DNA of 64,000 nt from an uncultured Bacteroidales bacterium (GCA_946411385.1 CAMKDV010000002.1:62001-126000), one strand, 5' to 3'. Positions 27,336 to 36,174 are shown, counted from the first letter of the stretch. Program-made: numbers and translations. The notes: a model not told the origin generated them from the letters alone.

Positions 27336-28955
27336 CTATTTCGACAGTTCCTCTACGGCGCGCAGCGTGGTCTCGTCATCGCGCTCGTAGAGCGGATAGA
27401 AGCCTTTGTCGCCCAATATGTCCCGCACGATGTAGGCATTCACGATGCGGATAAGCTCCTTGCGGCACTTGTCCAGCTCGCCCTCTTTGGGCTTAACATC
27501 TTTCTCCCCTACAAACCGCACGAACTCCGGCAGCCAGTTAGCCGCCAGCAGATGTTGCTCCAGTTTCTGCCAATCGGTATAGCGGCTCAGCTCCTTGCGG
27601 TGACGGTCGGCATAAGAGTAGGCAAACTGATAGGTGTAGCCACGGTTCCACACGATGTTGTAGAACGGGCAGTTAGCCGAAGTGTCCCTTGCTACAAAGA
27701 TGTCCGGCATGATACCTCCTCCGCCGTACACACTTCTGCCTTTCTTGGTCTTGTACACCGTGGTATCTTTATAATGGATGCTGTCAGCCGAGAAAAACTC
27801 GCCGTTGTCGTAGCGGTCCATCAGATCTTTGGCGTACGCCTCGTTGTCGCCCATGGTGTAGGGCTTCTGTATGCATCGTCCCGAAGGAGTATAGTAGCGC
27901 GCTACGGTCAAGCGAAGTGCCGAACCGTCGGCGTAGGGTATCTGCTGCTGTACCAGACCTTTGCCGAACGAACGCTGACCGATGATCGTGCCTCGGTCGT
28001 TATCCTGCATGGCGCCGGCGAAGATCTCCGATGCCGATGCCGAAAAATTGTCAATCAGTACGACCAGCGGCACATCCTTGAACCGTCCCAGGCCGTTAGC
28101 GCGCGATTCGTCCAACGGGTAGGCACGGCCTTTGGCATACACAATCATGTCGCCGTAGTCAAGAAACTCGTTTGCCATCCGCTCCGCACTCATCATGAAT
28201 CCTCCGCCGTTGGAGCGCAGGTCGACGATGAACTGCTCTGCACCTTCCGAGCGCAGCTCTGCCAGCGCCGAGATAAACTCGTTGTAGGTCGTCTCGCCGA
28301 ACTTGTTCACGCGCACAAAACCTATCTTCTTCTTTGCCTCGATAATGAAATGTGCGTCCACCGAGTGTACGGGTATGTCTCCGCGCACAATGGTAAAGCG
28401 CAGCAGTTCGTTCGTGCCGCTACGGCGTATGCCTAATGTCACTTCCGTGCCTTTGGGTCCGCGCAGGGTGTGCATCACGCGCTCGTTGGTCATGCCCTTG
28501 CCCGTGAAAACGGAGTCGTTCACCTCCACGATCTTGTCACCGGGCATCACGCCCACATGCTCACTCGGGCCGCCCGAGATGACATCCACGATATTGACGG
28601 TATCGTTCTGTATGGTGAACTGCACGCCTATGCCCGAGAACGAGCCTGCCAACTCTGAGTTGACCAGCTCGATATCTTTCTTGGGTATGTACGACGAGTG
28701 GGGATCGAGCTGCTCGATCAGTTCCATGAGCGCTACATCGGTCAGCGAGTCTACATCCAGCGAATCGACGTACGCACGCTCCAACAACTGTAGCGTCTGC
28801 TCAATCTTGGAAGAGGGAGCTACCATCAGCTGCCCGTTCTGGATATAGAAGCGCTGGGCATTCACCTTGTTGCTCACTGCCTCACCGATCATAAATCCCA
28901 TCAGCACGCATATCACTGCTACCGCCGGGAAGATATATTTCTTTGCCTTTTCCAT
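27336..28955 (-). CDS. S41 family C-terminal processing peptidase
   Basis: 539 residues. An N-terminal membrane anchor ('YIFPAVAVICVLMGFMIG'), a PDZ domain (about 85-170, 'GSFSGIGVQFTIQNDTVNIV'), then the S41 protease core. The Ser-Lys dyad is visible as 'DNFSASASEIFAGA' (Ser near 305-310) and 'SFGKGLVQQQI' (Lys near 333). Proteases of this type (Prc/CtpA) trim or degrade envelope proteins recognised by their C-termini. It starts from the divergent promoter pair at 29.0-29.1 kb and is followed by chrA and thrS on the same strand. Confidence 0.94.
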   Translation of the reverse strand: MEKAKKYIFPAVAVICVLMGFMIGEAVSNKVNAQRFYIQNGQLMVAPSSKIEQTLQLLERAYVDSLDVDSLTDVALMELIEQLDPHSSYIPKKDIELVNSELAGSFSGIGVQFTIQNDTVNIVDVISGGPSEHVGVMPGDKIVEVNDSVFTGKGMTNERVMHTLRGPKGTEVTLGIRRSGTNELLRFTIVRGDIPVHSVDAHFIIEAKKKIGFVRVNKFGETTYNEFISALAELRSEGAEQFIVDLRSNGGGFMMSAERMANEFLDYGDMIVYAKGRAYPLDESRANGLGRFKDVPLVVLIDNFSASASEIFAGAMQDNDRGTIIGQRSFGKGLVQQQIPYADGSALRLTVARYYTPSGRCIQKPYTMGDNEAYAKDLMDRYDNGEFFSADSIHYKDTTVYKTKKGRSVYGGGGIMPDIFVARDTSANCPFYNIVWNRGYTYQFAYSYADRHRKELSRYTDWQKLEQHLLAANWLPEFVRFVGEKDVKPKEGELDKCRKELIRIVNAYIVRDILGDKGFYPLYERDDETTLRAVEELSK

Positions 28956-29023
28956 CTTCTTTTTCTCCTTGTTCCGAGTGTCTGTTTTTGCCTTTTACGG
29001 CGCATTCGCAAATATTATGCCTA

Positions 29024-29055
29024 CAAAGGTACAATTTTTTTTTGACATTTGCAAA
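29024..29055 (-). promoter_or_regulatory. Promoter for the S41 protease gene
   Basis: On the minus strand TTTG (29052-29055) and TACCTTTG (29024-29031) are 20 bases apart. It is back-to-back with the plus-strand promoter at 29113. Confidence 0.85.
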
Positions 29056-29112
29056 TTTTAGGGCGGAAAAAATCGTATTTGCGCAGCAAAGAGAAATTTT
29101 CTACAGTGAAAA

Positions 29113-29144
29113 TTTGCAAATATGAATATTTTTTCGTACCTTTG
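29113..29144 (+). promoter_or_regulatory. Promoter for the LolA-GT2-ligase-MMPL operon
   Basis: TTTG at 29113-29116 and TACCTTTG at 29137-29144 with a 20-base spacer, 25 bp before the first ATG of the operon. Confidence 0.87.
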
Positions 29145-29168
29145 CAAACTTTTGAGAATTTAACTAAA

Positions 29169-29522
29169 ATGCTACAGCTTATTCTACTGGCTTTTTTGCA
29201 GGCGTTTTGCCTATGTGCCGGACAGGTGTTGCTCAAGATAGCCATGACCGCTATGCCGCCGTTCTCGTGGACGTGGATGTATTTCGGCCGTTTGGCTACC
29301 AACTGGTGGCTGCTGGCTTGCGGTATATCGTTCACTGCAGCGGGTGTGCTATGGATGTATATTTTGCGCCATTACCCGTTCTCGCAGGCCTATCCGCTGT
29401 CCAGCATCGCCTATGCTTTCGGCATGATTGCCGCCATGCTGGTCTTTCACGAAGCTGTCAGCTGGACACAATGGATTGGCATCCTGCTCATCATGGCGGG
29501 CTGCTACCTTACCGTACAGTAA
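29169..29522 (+). CDS. Small EamA/SMR-type membrane permease
   Basis: 117 residues from the ATG at 29169; the track's earlier start lies inside the promoter. Four hydrophobic segments are seen: 'LILLAFLQAFCLCAGQVLL', 'WWLLACGISFTAAGVLWMYI', 'AYPLSSIAYAFGMIAAMLVF' and 'WIGILLIMAGCYLTV'. This matches small multidrug-resistance/ArnE-like half transporters, which work as dimers and can flip lipid-linked sugars or export small amphiphiles. The stop codon is directly followed by the LolA-like gene ATG, so it is part of the export operon. Confidence 0.85.
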   Translation: MLQLILLAFLQAFCLCAGQVLLKIAMTAMPPFSWTWMYFGRLATNWWLLACGISFTAAGVLWMYILRHYPFSQAYPLSSIAYAFGMIAAMLVFHEAVSWTQWIGILLIMAGCYLTVQ

Positions 29523-29978
29523 ATGAACACATTGCTAACCATATTGCTCACGGTCATGTCGTTTGCTGCACAGTTTGTTCAGCAGAAGACCAGCGTCATG
29601 TTTGCCGAACCGCAGCGCAGCGAAGGACAGCTCATCTACCGCAGCCCGGACTACCTGCGCTGGGAATATACCAAGCCGCAACCTTTGCTTTGGGAACTGG
29701 ACGGCGACAAGGGCAACATGAATCCGCATGTCAAGAACATGGTGATGCTTATCCGCCAGAGTATAAGCGGTGACTTGACTGCCGCGGAGAAAAGTTTCGT
29801 GGTGGAGCAACAGGACAATACCGTGACGCTCACGCCCAGGAAACGCGAACTCAAGAACCTGTTTAGCCGGATATGCATCATCCTCAACCCCGAAACGCAG
29901 ATTGCCGATGAGGTAACTATCTACGAGACCAATGGCGATATAACCGTCATTCGCTTTTTTGCTGTTCGTCCACTATGA
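29523..29978 (+). CDS. LolA-like periplasmic lipid/lipoprotein carrier
   Basis: 151 residues with a short signal-like N-terminus ('LLTILLTVMSFAAQFVQQKT'). 'SEGQLIYRSPDYLRWEYTKP' is the typical LolA-fold strand pair. In aryl-polyene and flexirubin clusters a LolA-like protein is thought to carry the lipid-linked pigment across the periplasm. Here it sits beside a GT2 enzyme, an acyl/aryl-CoA ligase and an MMPL exporter, which supports that reading rather than housekeeping lipoprotein sorting. It overlaps the next gene by ATGA. Confidence 0.85.
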   Translation: MNTLLTILLTVMSFAAQFVQQKTSVMFAEPQRSEGQLIYRSPDYLRWEYTKPQPLLWELDGDKGNMNPHVKNMVMLIRQSISGDLTAAEKSFVVEQQDNTVTLTPRKRELKNLFSRICIILNPETQIADEVTIYETNGDITVIRFFAVRPL

Positions 29979-31603
29979 TCTGCGCGCTCATTCCTACATA
30001 CAACAATGCTTCTACCGTCGGCGATATTATCCGGCGCACTGCTGCCTATCTGCCCGACATCATTGTTGTCAACGACGGCTCTACCGACGGTACGTGCGAG
30101 ATCCTCTCACATCTCACTTCTCACAGCGAAGCGGTCTCACAGCGCAGCGATCTCACAGCGCAGCGGTCCAACATCTCTGTGATTAACCTGCCCAACAACA
30201 GGGGCAAGGGCATTGCGCTGCGTGAGGGACTGAAACACGCTGCTGCGTTAGGCTTCACGCATGTACTCACCATCGATGCCGACGGGCAGCATTACCCCGA
30301 AGATATCCCTGCTATGCTGGCTGTCAGCCAAGAACATCCCGGAGCGCTCATCATCGGCAACAGGAATATTGAGCACGAGAACATGCCCAAGCAGAACACC
30401 TTTGCCAACAAGTTCAGCAATTTCTGGTTCACCGTCCAGACCGGCATCCGTCTGCCCGACACGCAGACCGGCATGCGTATCTATCCCGTACGCCATTTGC
30501 ACGGCTTGTCACTCCTCACCTCGCGCTATGAGAGCGAACTTGAGTTGCTTGTCTTTGCCGCGTGGGCGAACGAACAGATCATCCCTGTACCCATCCGTGT
30601 GTACTATCCGCCCGAAGGAGAGCGCGTCAGCCATTTCCGTCCGGCGTACGATTTTACGCGCATCAGTATCCTCAATACTTTCCTTTGTTTCGCTGCCGTC
30701 CTGTACGGCTGGCCACGCATCCTGATAGGGAAGATGCGGAGGAAAATATCCCGCCATTCCTTGGCTGGATTAATAATCCTTTCACTTTTCACCTTCCCCC
30801 TTTCACTTTTCTCCGCTATGCCTCATCTGCCTGCGCCTGTTGAGGGCAACAAACGGCTCTACGCTTATCCCGCTTCGCCCGAACGCAACACCGGCATCGG
30901 TATGATTGTCTGTCCCGGAGGCAGCTACTCGTGGCTGGATATGGCTACGGAGGGCATCGGCGTAGCCGAGTGGCTGCAAGAGCAGGGCATCAACGCTTTT
31001 GTGCTGCGTTACCGCGTGGCAAATGTCAGTGCGTACATGTTCGGCTATAGGGTGTTAGGAATAGGCAACAAGTATCCGAATATGCTCTACGACGTACAGG
31101 ATGCCTTGCGCTACGTGTACGAGCATGCCGGTGAATATGCTATTGATACGAGCCGGATAGGCGTCATCGGTTTCTCTGCCGGCGGACACCTTACGATGTC
31201 GTCCTATCTGTACAACACCACGCCCTACCGTCCGCATTTCCTCTGCCCGATCTATCCGGTTGTGAGCATGAGCGATCCTGTTTCGCACAAGCGTTCGCGG
31301 CGCGGTGCATTGGGCGTGTGGCGGCAGTTCAATCAGGTGATGCGCGATTCGCTTTCCCTGGAGAAACATATCACGGCGAATACGCCACCCGTCTTTCTCG
31401 TCAACTGCAAGGACGATCCTATCGTGCACTACCACAACAGCGAACTGCTGGACTCCGCTCTGACGGCACAGCATATACCGCACACTTATATCCAATATGC
31501 TACCGGCGGCCACGGCTTTGGTGCCAATCCCGACAAGACAACCTCTGAGGCCATCCAGTGGAAACAACGCTTCCTCGAATGGCTAAATCAACTATATAAA
31601 TGA
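29975..31603 (+). CDS. Fusion of GT2 glycosyltransferase and alpha/beta-hydrolase esterase
   Basis: 542 residues. Residues 1 to ~255 are a dolichyl-phosphate-mannose-synthase-like GT2 ('ALIPTYNNASTV', 'VVNDGSTDGT', 'TIDADGQHYP', 'DTQTGMRIYP'). After a hydrophobic linker ('LAGLIILSLFTFPLSLFSA') residues ~280-542 form an esterase of the acetyl-xylan/BD-FAE type with oxyanion segment 'CPGGSYSWL', nucleophile elbow 'GFSAGGH', 'DDPIVHYHN' acid and 'GGHGFG' histidine. The GT half carries a 48-bp insertion of three 16-bp repeats (30121-30168) at residues ~50-65. The linker DNA resembles the simple repeats found between genes here, so the fusion may be recent. The hydrolase would lie beyond the membrane if the linker is a membrane helix. 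Confidence 0.85.
   Translation: MICALIPTYNNASTVGDIIRRTAAYLPDIIVVNDGSTDGTCEILSHLTSHSEAVSQRSDLTAQRSNISVINLPNNRGKGIALREGLKHAAALGFTHVLTIDADGQHYPEDIPAMLAVSQEHPGALIIGNRNIEHENMPKQNTFANKFSNFWFTVQTGIRLPDTQTGMRIYPVRHLHGLSLLTSRYESELELLVFAAWANEQIIPVPIRVYYPPEGERVSHFRPAYDFTRISILNTFLCFAAVLYGWPRILIGKMRRKISRHSLAGLIILSLFTFPLSLFSAMPHLPAPVEGNKRLYAYPASPERNTGIGMIVCPGGSYSWLDMATEGIGVAEWLQEQGINAFVLRYRVANVSAYMFGYRVLGIGNKYPNMLYDVQDALRYVYEHAGEYAIDTSRIGVIGFSAGGHLTMSSYLYNTTPYRPHFLCPIYPVVSMSDPVSHKRSRRGALGVWRQFNQVMRDSLSLEKHITANTPPVFLVNCKDDPIVHYHNSELLDSALTAQHIPHTYIQYATGGHGFGANPDKTTSEAIQWKQRFLEWLNQLYK
30121..30168 (+). repeat. Three 16-bp tandem repeats inside the GT2 domain
   Basis: TCACAGCGAAGCGGTC, TCACAGCGCAGCGATC and TCACAGCGCAGCGGTC lie end to end. 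Three copies of 16 bp equal 48 bp, so the reading frame is kept. The encoded stretch falls in a loop between the 'DGSTDGT' motif and the next strand. Confidence 0.92.
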
Positions 31604-32928
31604 CAAATCACAAATTACAAATGACAAATAATCAAGATATAGAATTTTTGAGTTCAGCGGAGCAAAAACGCTATCAGGAACAACGCTTGAGCGAACAGTT
31701 GCAGTACCTGCAGCAACACTCGCCGTACTATCGCGACCTGTTTGAACGGGAACATATCGACATCGCGTCCATCCGCACCCTGGAAGACCTGCAGCGCATC
31801 CCTTTCACCGAAAAGAAAGACCTGCAGCTGCATAACGATGATTTTCTGTGCTGCCCGCGTGAGCATATCATCGATTTTGTTACTACCTCCGGCACGCTGG
31901 GCGATCCTGTCACCTTCGGTTGCAGCGAGAAGGACCTGCAGCGCTTGGCGTACAACGAGCGCAAGTCGTTTGCCTGCGCCGGTATCACGCCTGCCAGTGT
32001 GGTGCAGATCATGACGACGCTCGACAAGCGCTTTATGGCAGGCATGGCGTATTTCAACGGTTTGCGTGCGCTGGGTGCCGGCATCATCCGCGTGGGTAAC
32101 GGCATCCCCGAACTGCAATGGGATACCATCCTCCGTCTGCGTCCCGACGCTATCATGTGCGTGCCGTCGTTCGTGCTGCGGCTGATCGATTATGCCCGTC
32201 AGAACGGCATCGACTACCGCCATTGTTCCGTGCGTAAGATCATCGGCATAGGCGAGGGACTGCGCAATCAGGATTTCTCGCTCAACCTGCTCGGGCAGCG
32301 TCTGCACGAAGCCTGGCCGGAAGTGGAGCTCTATGCCACCTATTCGTCCACCGAGATGTCTGCCACCTTCTCCGAATGCGAACACGGTTGCGGCGGACAC
32401 GTGCATCCCGAACTCATCATCGTGGAGATTATTGGCGAGGACAATCGTCCTGTGCCCGATGGTGAAGTTGGGGAGGTGGTTATCACCACCCTGGGTGTGG
32501 AAGCCATGCCGCTGCTGCGGTTCCGTACCGGCGATATGGCGGCGAAGATCGTGGCGCCGTGTGCTTGCGGCAGGAACAGCTACCGCCTCACGCCGCTCGT
32601 CGGACGCAAGAACAACATGATCAAGCTGAAAGGCACCACCATCTATCCGCCGGCCATCAACGATGTGCTCAACAATACCGAATATGTTGAGAACTTCGTG
32701 GTGGTGGTGCGTCCTTCCGCTGCCGGCACGGATGAGGTGCTCGTGCGTATAGGACTAAAGAAGAGTTGCACGATGCCCGCTGCCGAACTGATCAAAGACC
32801 TGAAGGACCGTTTCCGTGCGCGTCTGAGGGTAGCGCCGCTGGTGGAGATCTTGCCCGTGGATGTTATCCAGAAGATCAATTTCCCTGCGCAAACCCGCAA
32901 ACCCATCTTGTTTATTGATGAGCGCTGA
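31600..32928 (+). CDS. Phenylacetate-CoA ligase-like adenylate-forming enzyme (PaaK family)
   Basis: 442 residues; overlaps the upstream gene by ATGA. The first 11 residues ('MTNHKLQMTNN') are encoded by an ACAAATTACAAATG-type repeat, so the older start may be the ATG at 31621. 'FVTTSGTLGDPVTF' is the ATP-binding loop, 'YATYSSTEMSATFSEC' the adenylate-binding motif, 'LLRFRTGDMA' the hinge aspartate region and a C-terminal small domain follows. The family activates aryl or acyl acids to CoA or ACP thioesters. In pigment clusters a homologue loads the aromatic starter; here it would supply an activated acid for transfer or export. Confidence 0.88.
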   Translation: MTNHKLQMTNNQDIEFLSSAEQKRYQEQRLSEQLQYLQQHSPYYRDLFEREHIDIASIRTLEDLQRIPFTEKKDLQLHNDDFLCCPREHIIDFVTTSGTLGDPVTFGCSEKDLQRLAYNERKSFACAGITPASVVQIMTTLDKRFMAGMAYFNGLRALGAGIIRVGNGIPELQWDTILRLRPDAIMCVPSFVLRLIDYARQNGIDYRHCSVRKIIGIGEGLRNQDFSLNLLGQRLHEAWPEVELYATYSSTEMSATFSECEHGCGGHVHPELIIVEIIGEDNRPVPDGEVGEVVITTLGVEAMPLLRFRTGDMAAKIVAPCACGRNSYRLTPLVGRKNNMIKLKGTTIYPPAINDVLNNTEYVENFVVVVRPSAAGTDEVLVRIGLKKSCTMPAAELIKDLKDRFRARLRVAPLVEILPVDVIQKINFPAQTRKPILFIDER

Positions 32929-32955
32929 CCACTGAATACTGAATACTGAAAACTG

Positions 32956-35421
32956 ATGTCCTTCCTCTTCCGCATATATGACTACCTTGCGCGGCACAAG
33001 CCTCTGTGCTGGTGTCTGCTCGGTGCGTTGCTGCTGCTATGCGTGGCAGCGGTGTGGCGGTTGGATTATACGGAAGATATATCGGATTTTCTGCCTCTCA
33101 GCGAGCGTCAGCAGCAGGCGATGGCAGTCTATCAGCGCATCAGCGGTGCGGAACGCATCGTGGTCATCTTTGAGGGTGGCACTACCGATGACAAACTCGA
33201 TGCCATTGATGCGTTTGCCGGGTTGGCTGCCGAAAAGGATTCTGTAGTTGCGGCTAATCTTACCACCACCGTGGATATGCAGCGCTATATGGATGTGGTC
33301 AATTGGACGTACGAACATATCCCGCTCTTTCTTACGGAAGCCGATTATGCGCATATCGATTCGCTCTTGCGCTCGCCCGAGGCTGTTCCGGAGGCGTTGA
33401 CGCGTATCCATGGATGGATGCAGATGCCCGTTGCCTCGTTCATGCAACGTACGGTCAGTCACGATCCGTTGCTGCTCTTTGCGCCCGTGGTATCGACGTT
33501 GCAGGATTTCAAACCCGCCACCGATGCGTTCACGTCGCTCGACGGCTATATGCTCACGCAGGACGAACAGCTTGCTTTTGCCATCGTTCAGACGCCTTAT
33601 GGCGCCAACGAGACGCGCCTGAATACGCGCCTTGTTGCGTCGCTCAATGCGCTTTGCGAAGAGGTGGGCAGCCAATATCCCAACCTGTCCGTTCGTCTGC
33701 TGGGCGCGCCTGTCGTGGCGGTGGAGAACGCTTCGCGCATCAAGAAGGACAGCCTGCTGGCTATCAGCCTGGCGCTCATCGGCATCATTGCCTTGCTGGT
33801 GTACTGTTTTCGCAGGAATGTGCATTATATCCTGCTCATCTTGCTCACCGTAGGTTTCGGCTGGCTGATGGCGATGGCGGCGATGGCAGTGTGTTTTCAC
33901 GAGGTGAGCCTGATCGTGATAGGCATGGGCAGCATCATCATCGGCATAGCGGTGAATTATCCCTTGCATATCCTTTTCCACCAGCGCTATACCACCTCTG
34001 TGCGTCAGACGCTCAGCGAAGTGGCTTCGCCGCTGGTGATCGGTAATATCACTACCGTCGGCGCTTTTCTGGCGCTGGTGCCCTTGCAGGCGGTCGCTTT
34101 GCGCGAACTGGGTGTGTTTGCTGCTGCTATGCTGGTCGGCACTATCCTGTTCAGCATCATCTTCCTGCCTCAACTGCTGCGCGATAACACGCATCCTCTG
34201 CCTGCTGCAAGCAGCGAGGCGGCTCGTCCGCCTATGCGCCCGGCACTGCGCTACAGCTTGCTGGCTGTGCTCTTGTTGCTGACGGCAGGATTGTACTTCC
34301 GCGGCAGACATATCGCTTTCGATGCGGATGTGTCGCACCTCAACTACATGACGCCTCAGCAGCGTGCCGATTTCGCCCGCCTTACCTCGCTTGCCGGTGA
34401 GTCCGGCACGGAGAGTGTGTACGTCGTCGAACCCCAATCAGAAACTACCAGTCAACTCTCAACTCTCAATTGTAAAATCACAAATGACAAATTACAAATT
34501 ACAAATATAAAATCTCCCTCCCGCTGGTTGCCCACCACCGACGAGCAAGCCGATCGCATACAACGCTGGGAAACCTTCTGGGCGGAACGCCGCCAACAAC
34601 TGCTCGATGCCTTGCAAGCAGAAGCCGCTCGGCAGGGTTTCCGCCCGTCGGCATTCGAGCCGTTCAGCCGCCTGATGCAAGAACAGTTCAGCCCGCAGCC
34701 GATTGAGTTTTTCAGCCCGCTTACCGATAATGTGCTGCAAGGCTATTGCCTGATTGACAGTTCGCATGTGTCGCTCGTCACGCACATAGCCGTGCCGAAG
34801 CAACATGTACAGGAAGTGGAGGATGCTGTCCGTCAGATGGTATCGCCAGCGGCGCTGGTGTTTGATATACGCCAACTGAACGCCTCTGTAGCCGGACAGT
34901 TGTCCGACAATTTTGATTACATCGGTCTGGTCTGCTCGCTCATCGTGTTCATTTTCCTGTGGGTATCGATGCGCAGTCTGCGTACCGCGCTGGTCGCTTT
35001 CCTGCCGATGGCAGTGAGCTGGATATGGATCTTGGGACTGATGCAGTTGTTAGGTTTGCAGTTCAATATCGTCAATGTTATTTTGGCTACGTTCATTTTC
35101 GGCCAGGGCGACGATTATAGCATCTTTGTTGTGGAAGGCCTGCAGTACGAGCGCGCTACGGGCAGACGCATGCTGGCGCAGTTCCGGCGGAGCATCGTGC
35201 TCTCTGCGCTGATCATGTTTATCGGCATCGGCGTACTGGTCATCGCCCGCCATCCCGCCATGCACTCGCTGGGCACGCTCACTCTGCTCGGCATGACCGT
35301 CGTTGTCCTCATGGCTAACCTCCTTCCGCCCCTGATTAGCACCATCCTCTTCGATGATGTTCCCCCGATGAAACGGGGGAAACGAGCACGCGGAGCGGGC
35401 AGAGGAAAAGGGAGTATATAA
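32956..35421 (+). CDS. MMPL/RND-family lipid exporter
   Basis: 821 residues. Two halves, each with one leading helix, a large periplasmic loop and a five-helix bundle ('LLAISLALIGIIALLVYCF' ... 'GIAVNYPLHILFHQRY'; 'YIGLVCSLIVFIFLWVS' ... 'IFGQGDDYSIFVVEGL'). Charged residues in the fourth helix of the second half ('GQGDDYSIFV') fit the proton relay of MMPL proteins. Homologues in aryl-polyene clusters and hopanoid systems export lipids. The second periplasmic loop contains an in-frame stretch of low-complexity DNA (34434-34513). A basic tail 'KRGKRARGAGRGKG' ends the protein. Last gene of the operon. Confidence 0.9.
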   Translation: MSFLFRIYDYLARHKPLCWCLLGALLLLCVAAVWRLDYTEDISDFLPLSERQQQAMAVYQRISGAERIVVIFEGGTTDDKLDAIDAFAGLAAEKDSVVAANLTTTVDMQRYMDVVNWTYEHIPLFLTEADYAHIDSLLRSPEAVPEALTRIHGWMQMPVASFMQRTVSHDPLLLFAPVVSTLQDFKPATDAFTSLDGYMLTQDEQLAFAIVQTPYGANETRLNTRLVASLNALCEEVGSQYPNLSVRLLGAPVVAVENASRIKKDSLLAISLALIGIIALLVYCFRRNVHYILLILLTVGFGWLMAMAAMAVCFHEVSLIVIGMGSIIIGIAVNYPLHILFHQRYTTSVRQTLSEVASPLVIGNITTVGAFLALVPLQAVALRELGVFAAAMLVGTILFSIIFLPQLLRDNTHPLPAASSEAARPPMRPALRYSLLAVLLLLTAGLYFRGRHIAFDADVSHLNYMTPQQRADFARLTSLAGESGTESVYVVEPQSETTSQLSTLNCKITNDKLQITNIKSPSRWLPTTDEQADRIQRWETFWAERRQQLLDALQAEAARQGFRPSAFEPFSRLMQEQFSPQPIEFFSPLTDNVLQGYCLIDSSHVSLVTHIAVPKQHVQEVEDAVRQMVSPAALVFDIRQLNASVAGQLSDNFDYIGLVCSLIVFIFLWVSMRSLRTALVAFLPMAVSWIWILGLMQLLGLQFNIVNVILATFIFGQGDDYSIFVVEGLQYERATGRRMLAQFRRSIVLSALIMFIGIGVLVIARHPAMHSLGTLTLLGMTVVVLMANLLPPLISTILFDDVPPMKRGKRARGAGRGKGSI
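34434..34513 (+). repeat. Intergenic-type AT-rich repeat lying in frame within the MMPL gene
   Basis: The 80 bp contain CAACTCTCAACTCTCAA followed by ACAAATGACAAATTACAAATTACAAAT-like units, the same words seen in gaps elsewhere in this window. It is translated as about 27 residues in the second periplasmic loop without a frameshift. Confidence 0.85.
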
Positions 35422-35467
35422 CACCACTGCCCTCACAGGTGCAAATAGTGAGGAAGACATAAAATTA

Positions 35468-35486
35468 AAAGCGTCTTACGCGCTTT
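35468..35486 (+). terminator. Possible weak terminator after the MMPL operon
   Basis: AAAGCG and CGCTTT pair around a seven-base loop and are followed by GTTTTGG. The stem is only 6 bp. The rest of the 213-bp gap to the next gene shows nothing else I can name. Confidence 0.35.
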
Positions 35487-35634
35487 GTTTTGGCTATTCG
35501 AAATCTGGTAAATTTCAATAACTTGTCAAAAGATTGCAGTTCGCAGGGTTGTGCGAACGTAACTTCGAGGTGGGATTGCCATAGGCAATGTCGGTGTCTT
35601 GTCCTGGTCTTGTCGGAGTTTTGTCGTGGTCTTT

Positions 35635-36174
35635 TTATATTTTCTCCACCAGCGTTAGCCCGTTCTTGTCACCCATGGTGTAACCTTCGTATATCTTTTC
35701 GCCGGAGCGCAGATGATCAACTGTCAGCTGTTCGCCTTGGCAGAGCATGCGGCAGAAGAATGTGTCACCGACGTGTAACTTGCCGTTTTGTACATCCGCT
35801 ACGCGCCAGGCATAGTTGCCTGTATATTCTATCGTACAAACTCTGTCAGGCAGCCATGCTATGCGCACTTTGTCGCCTGGCTGCAGGTCGTCGGCATTGA
35901 GGGTAGAGTGGTAGATGTAGTTCGATTCCTCACCGGCATGACCGTATCTGTTCAGCGTGTCTATCACCGAATGCCGGACATGAGCGTAACCTTTCTTGTA
36001 GCCCCACAGGCGACTCAAGGTATCGCTGCTGATATCATGACCTGTCTGCCGCTTGATGTACAGACTGAGTTCCGCAAAATCTGCGGGACTGCTCGGACGT
36101 TTGCCGTAACGTGCCTCGGCTGCTTGTTTGGCTTGTTGCACAGCGGTGCTGTCGGATAGAAGTGAAGTTGTCAT
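35635..36174 (-). CDS. Hypothetical protein with HTH-like N-terminal region
   Basis: 179 residues. The N-terminal ~75 residues contain 'ISSDTLSRLWGYKKGYAHVR' followed by 'VIDTLNRYGHAG', a pattern seen at the start of many Bacteroidales proteins and compatible with a small helical DNA-binding or adaptor fold. The C-terminal ~90 residues are beta-rich ('GDKVRIAWLPDRVCTIEYTG'), like a small barrel. It is transcribed divergently from the kinase gene through overlapping promoters, which suggests a functional or regulatory pairing. No family name can be given with confidence. Confidence 0.65.
   Translation of the reverse strand: MTTSLLSDSTAVQQAKQAAEARYGKRPSSPADFAELSLYIKRQTGHDISSDTLSRLWGYKKGYAHVRHSVIDTLNRYGHAGEESNYIYHSTLNADDLQPGDKVRIAWLPDRVCTIEYTGNYAWRVADVQNGKLHVGDTFFCRMLCQGEQLTVDHLRSGEKIYEGYTMGDKNGLTLVEKI

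Noticed and set aside
33037-34437. 466-residue minus-strand ORF opposite the MMPL gene
   Set aside because: His/Arg/Gln-rich shadow without any domain; the plus strand encodes a clear MMPL exporter.
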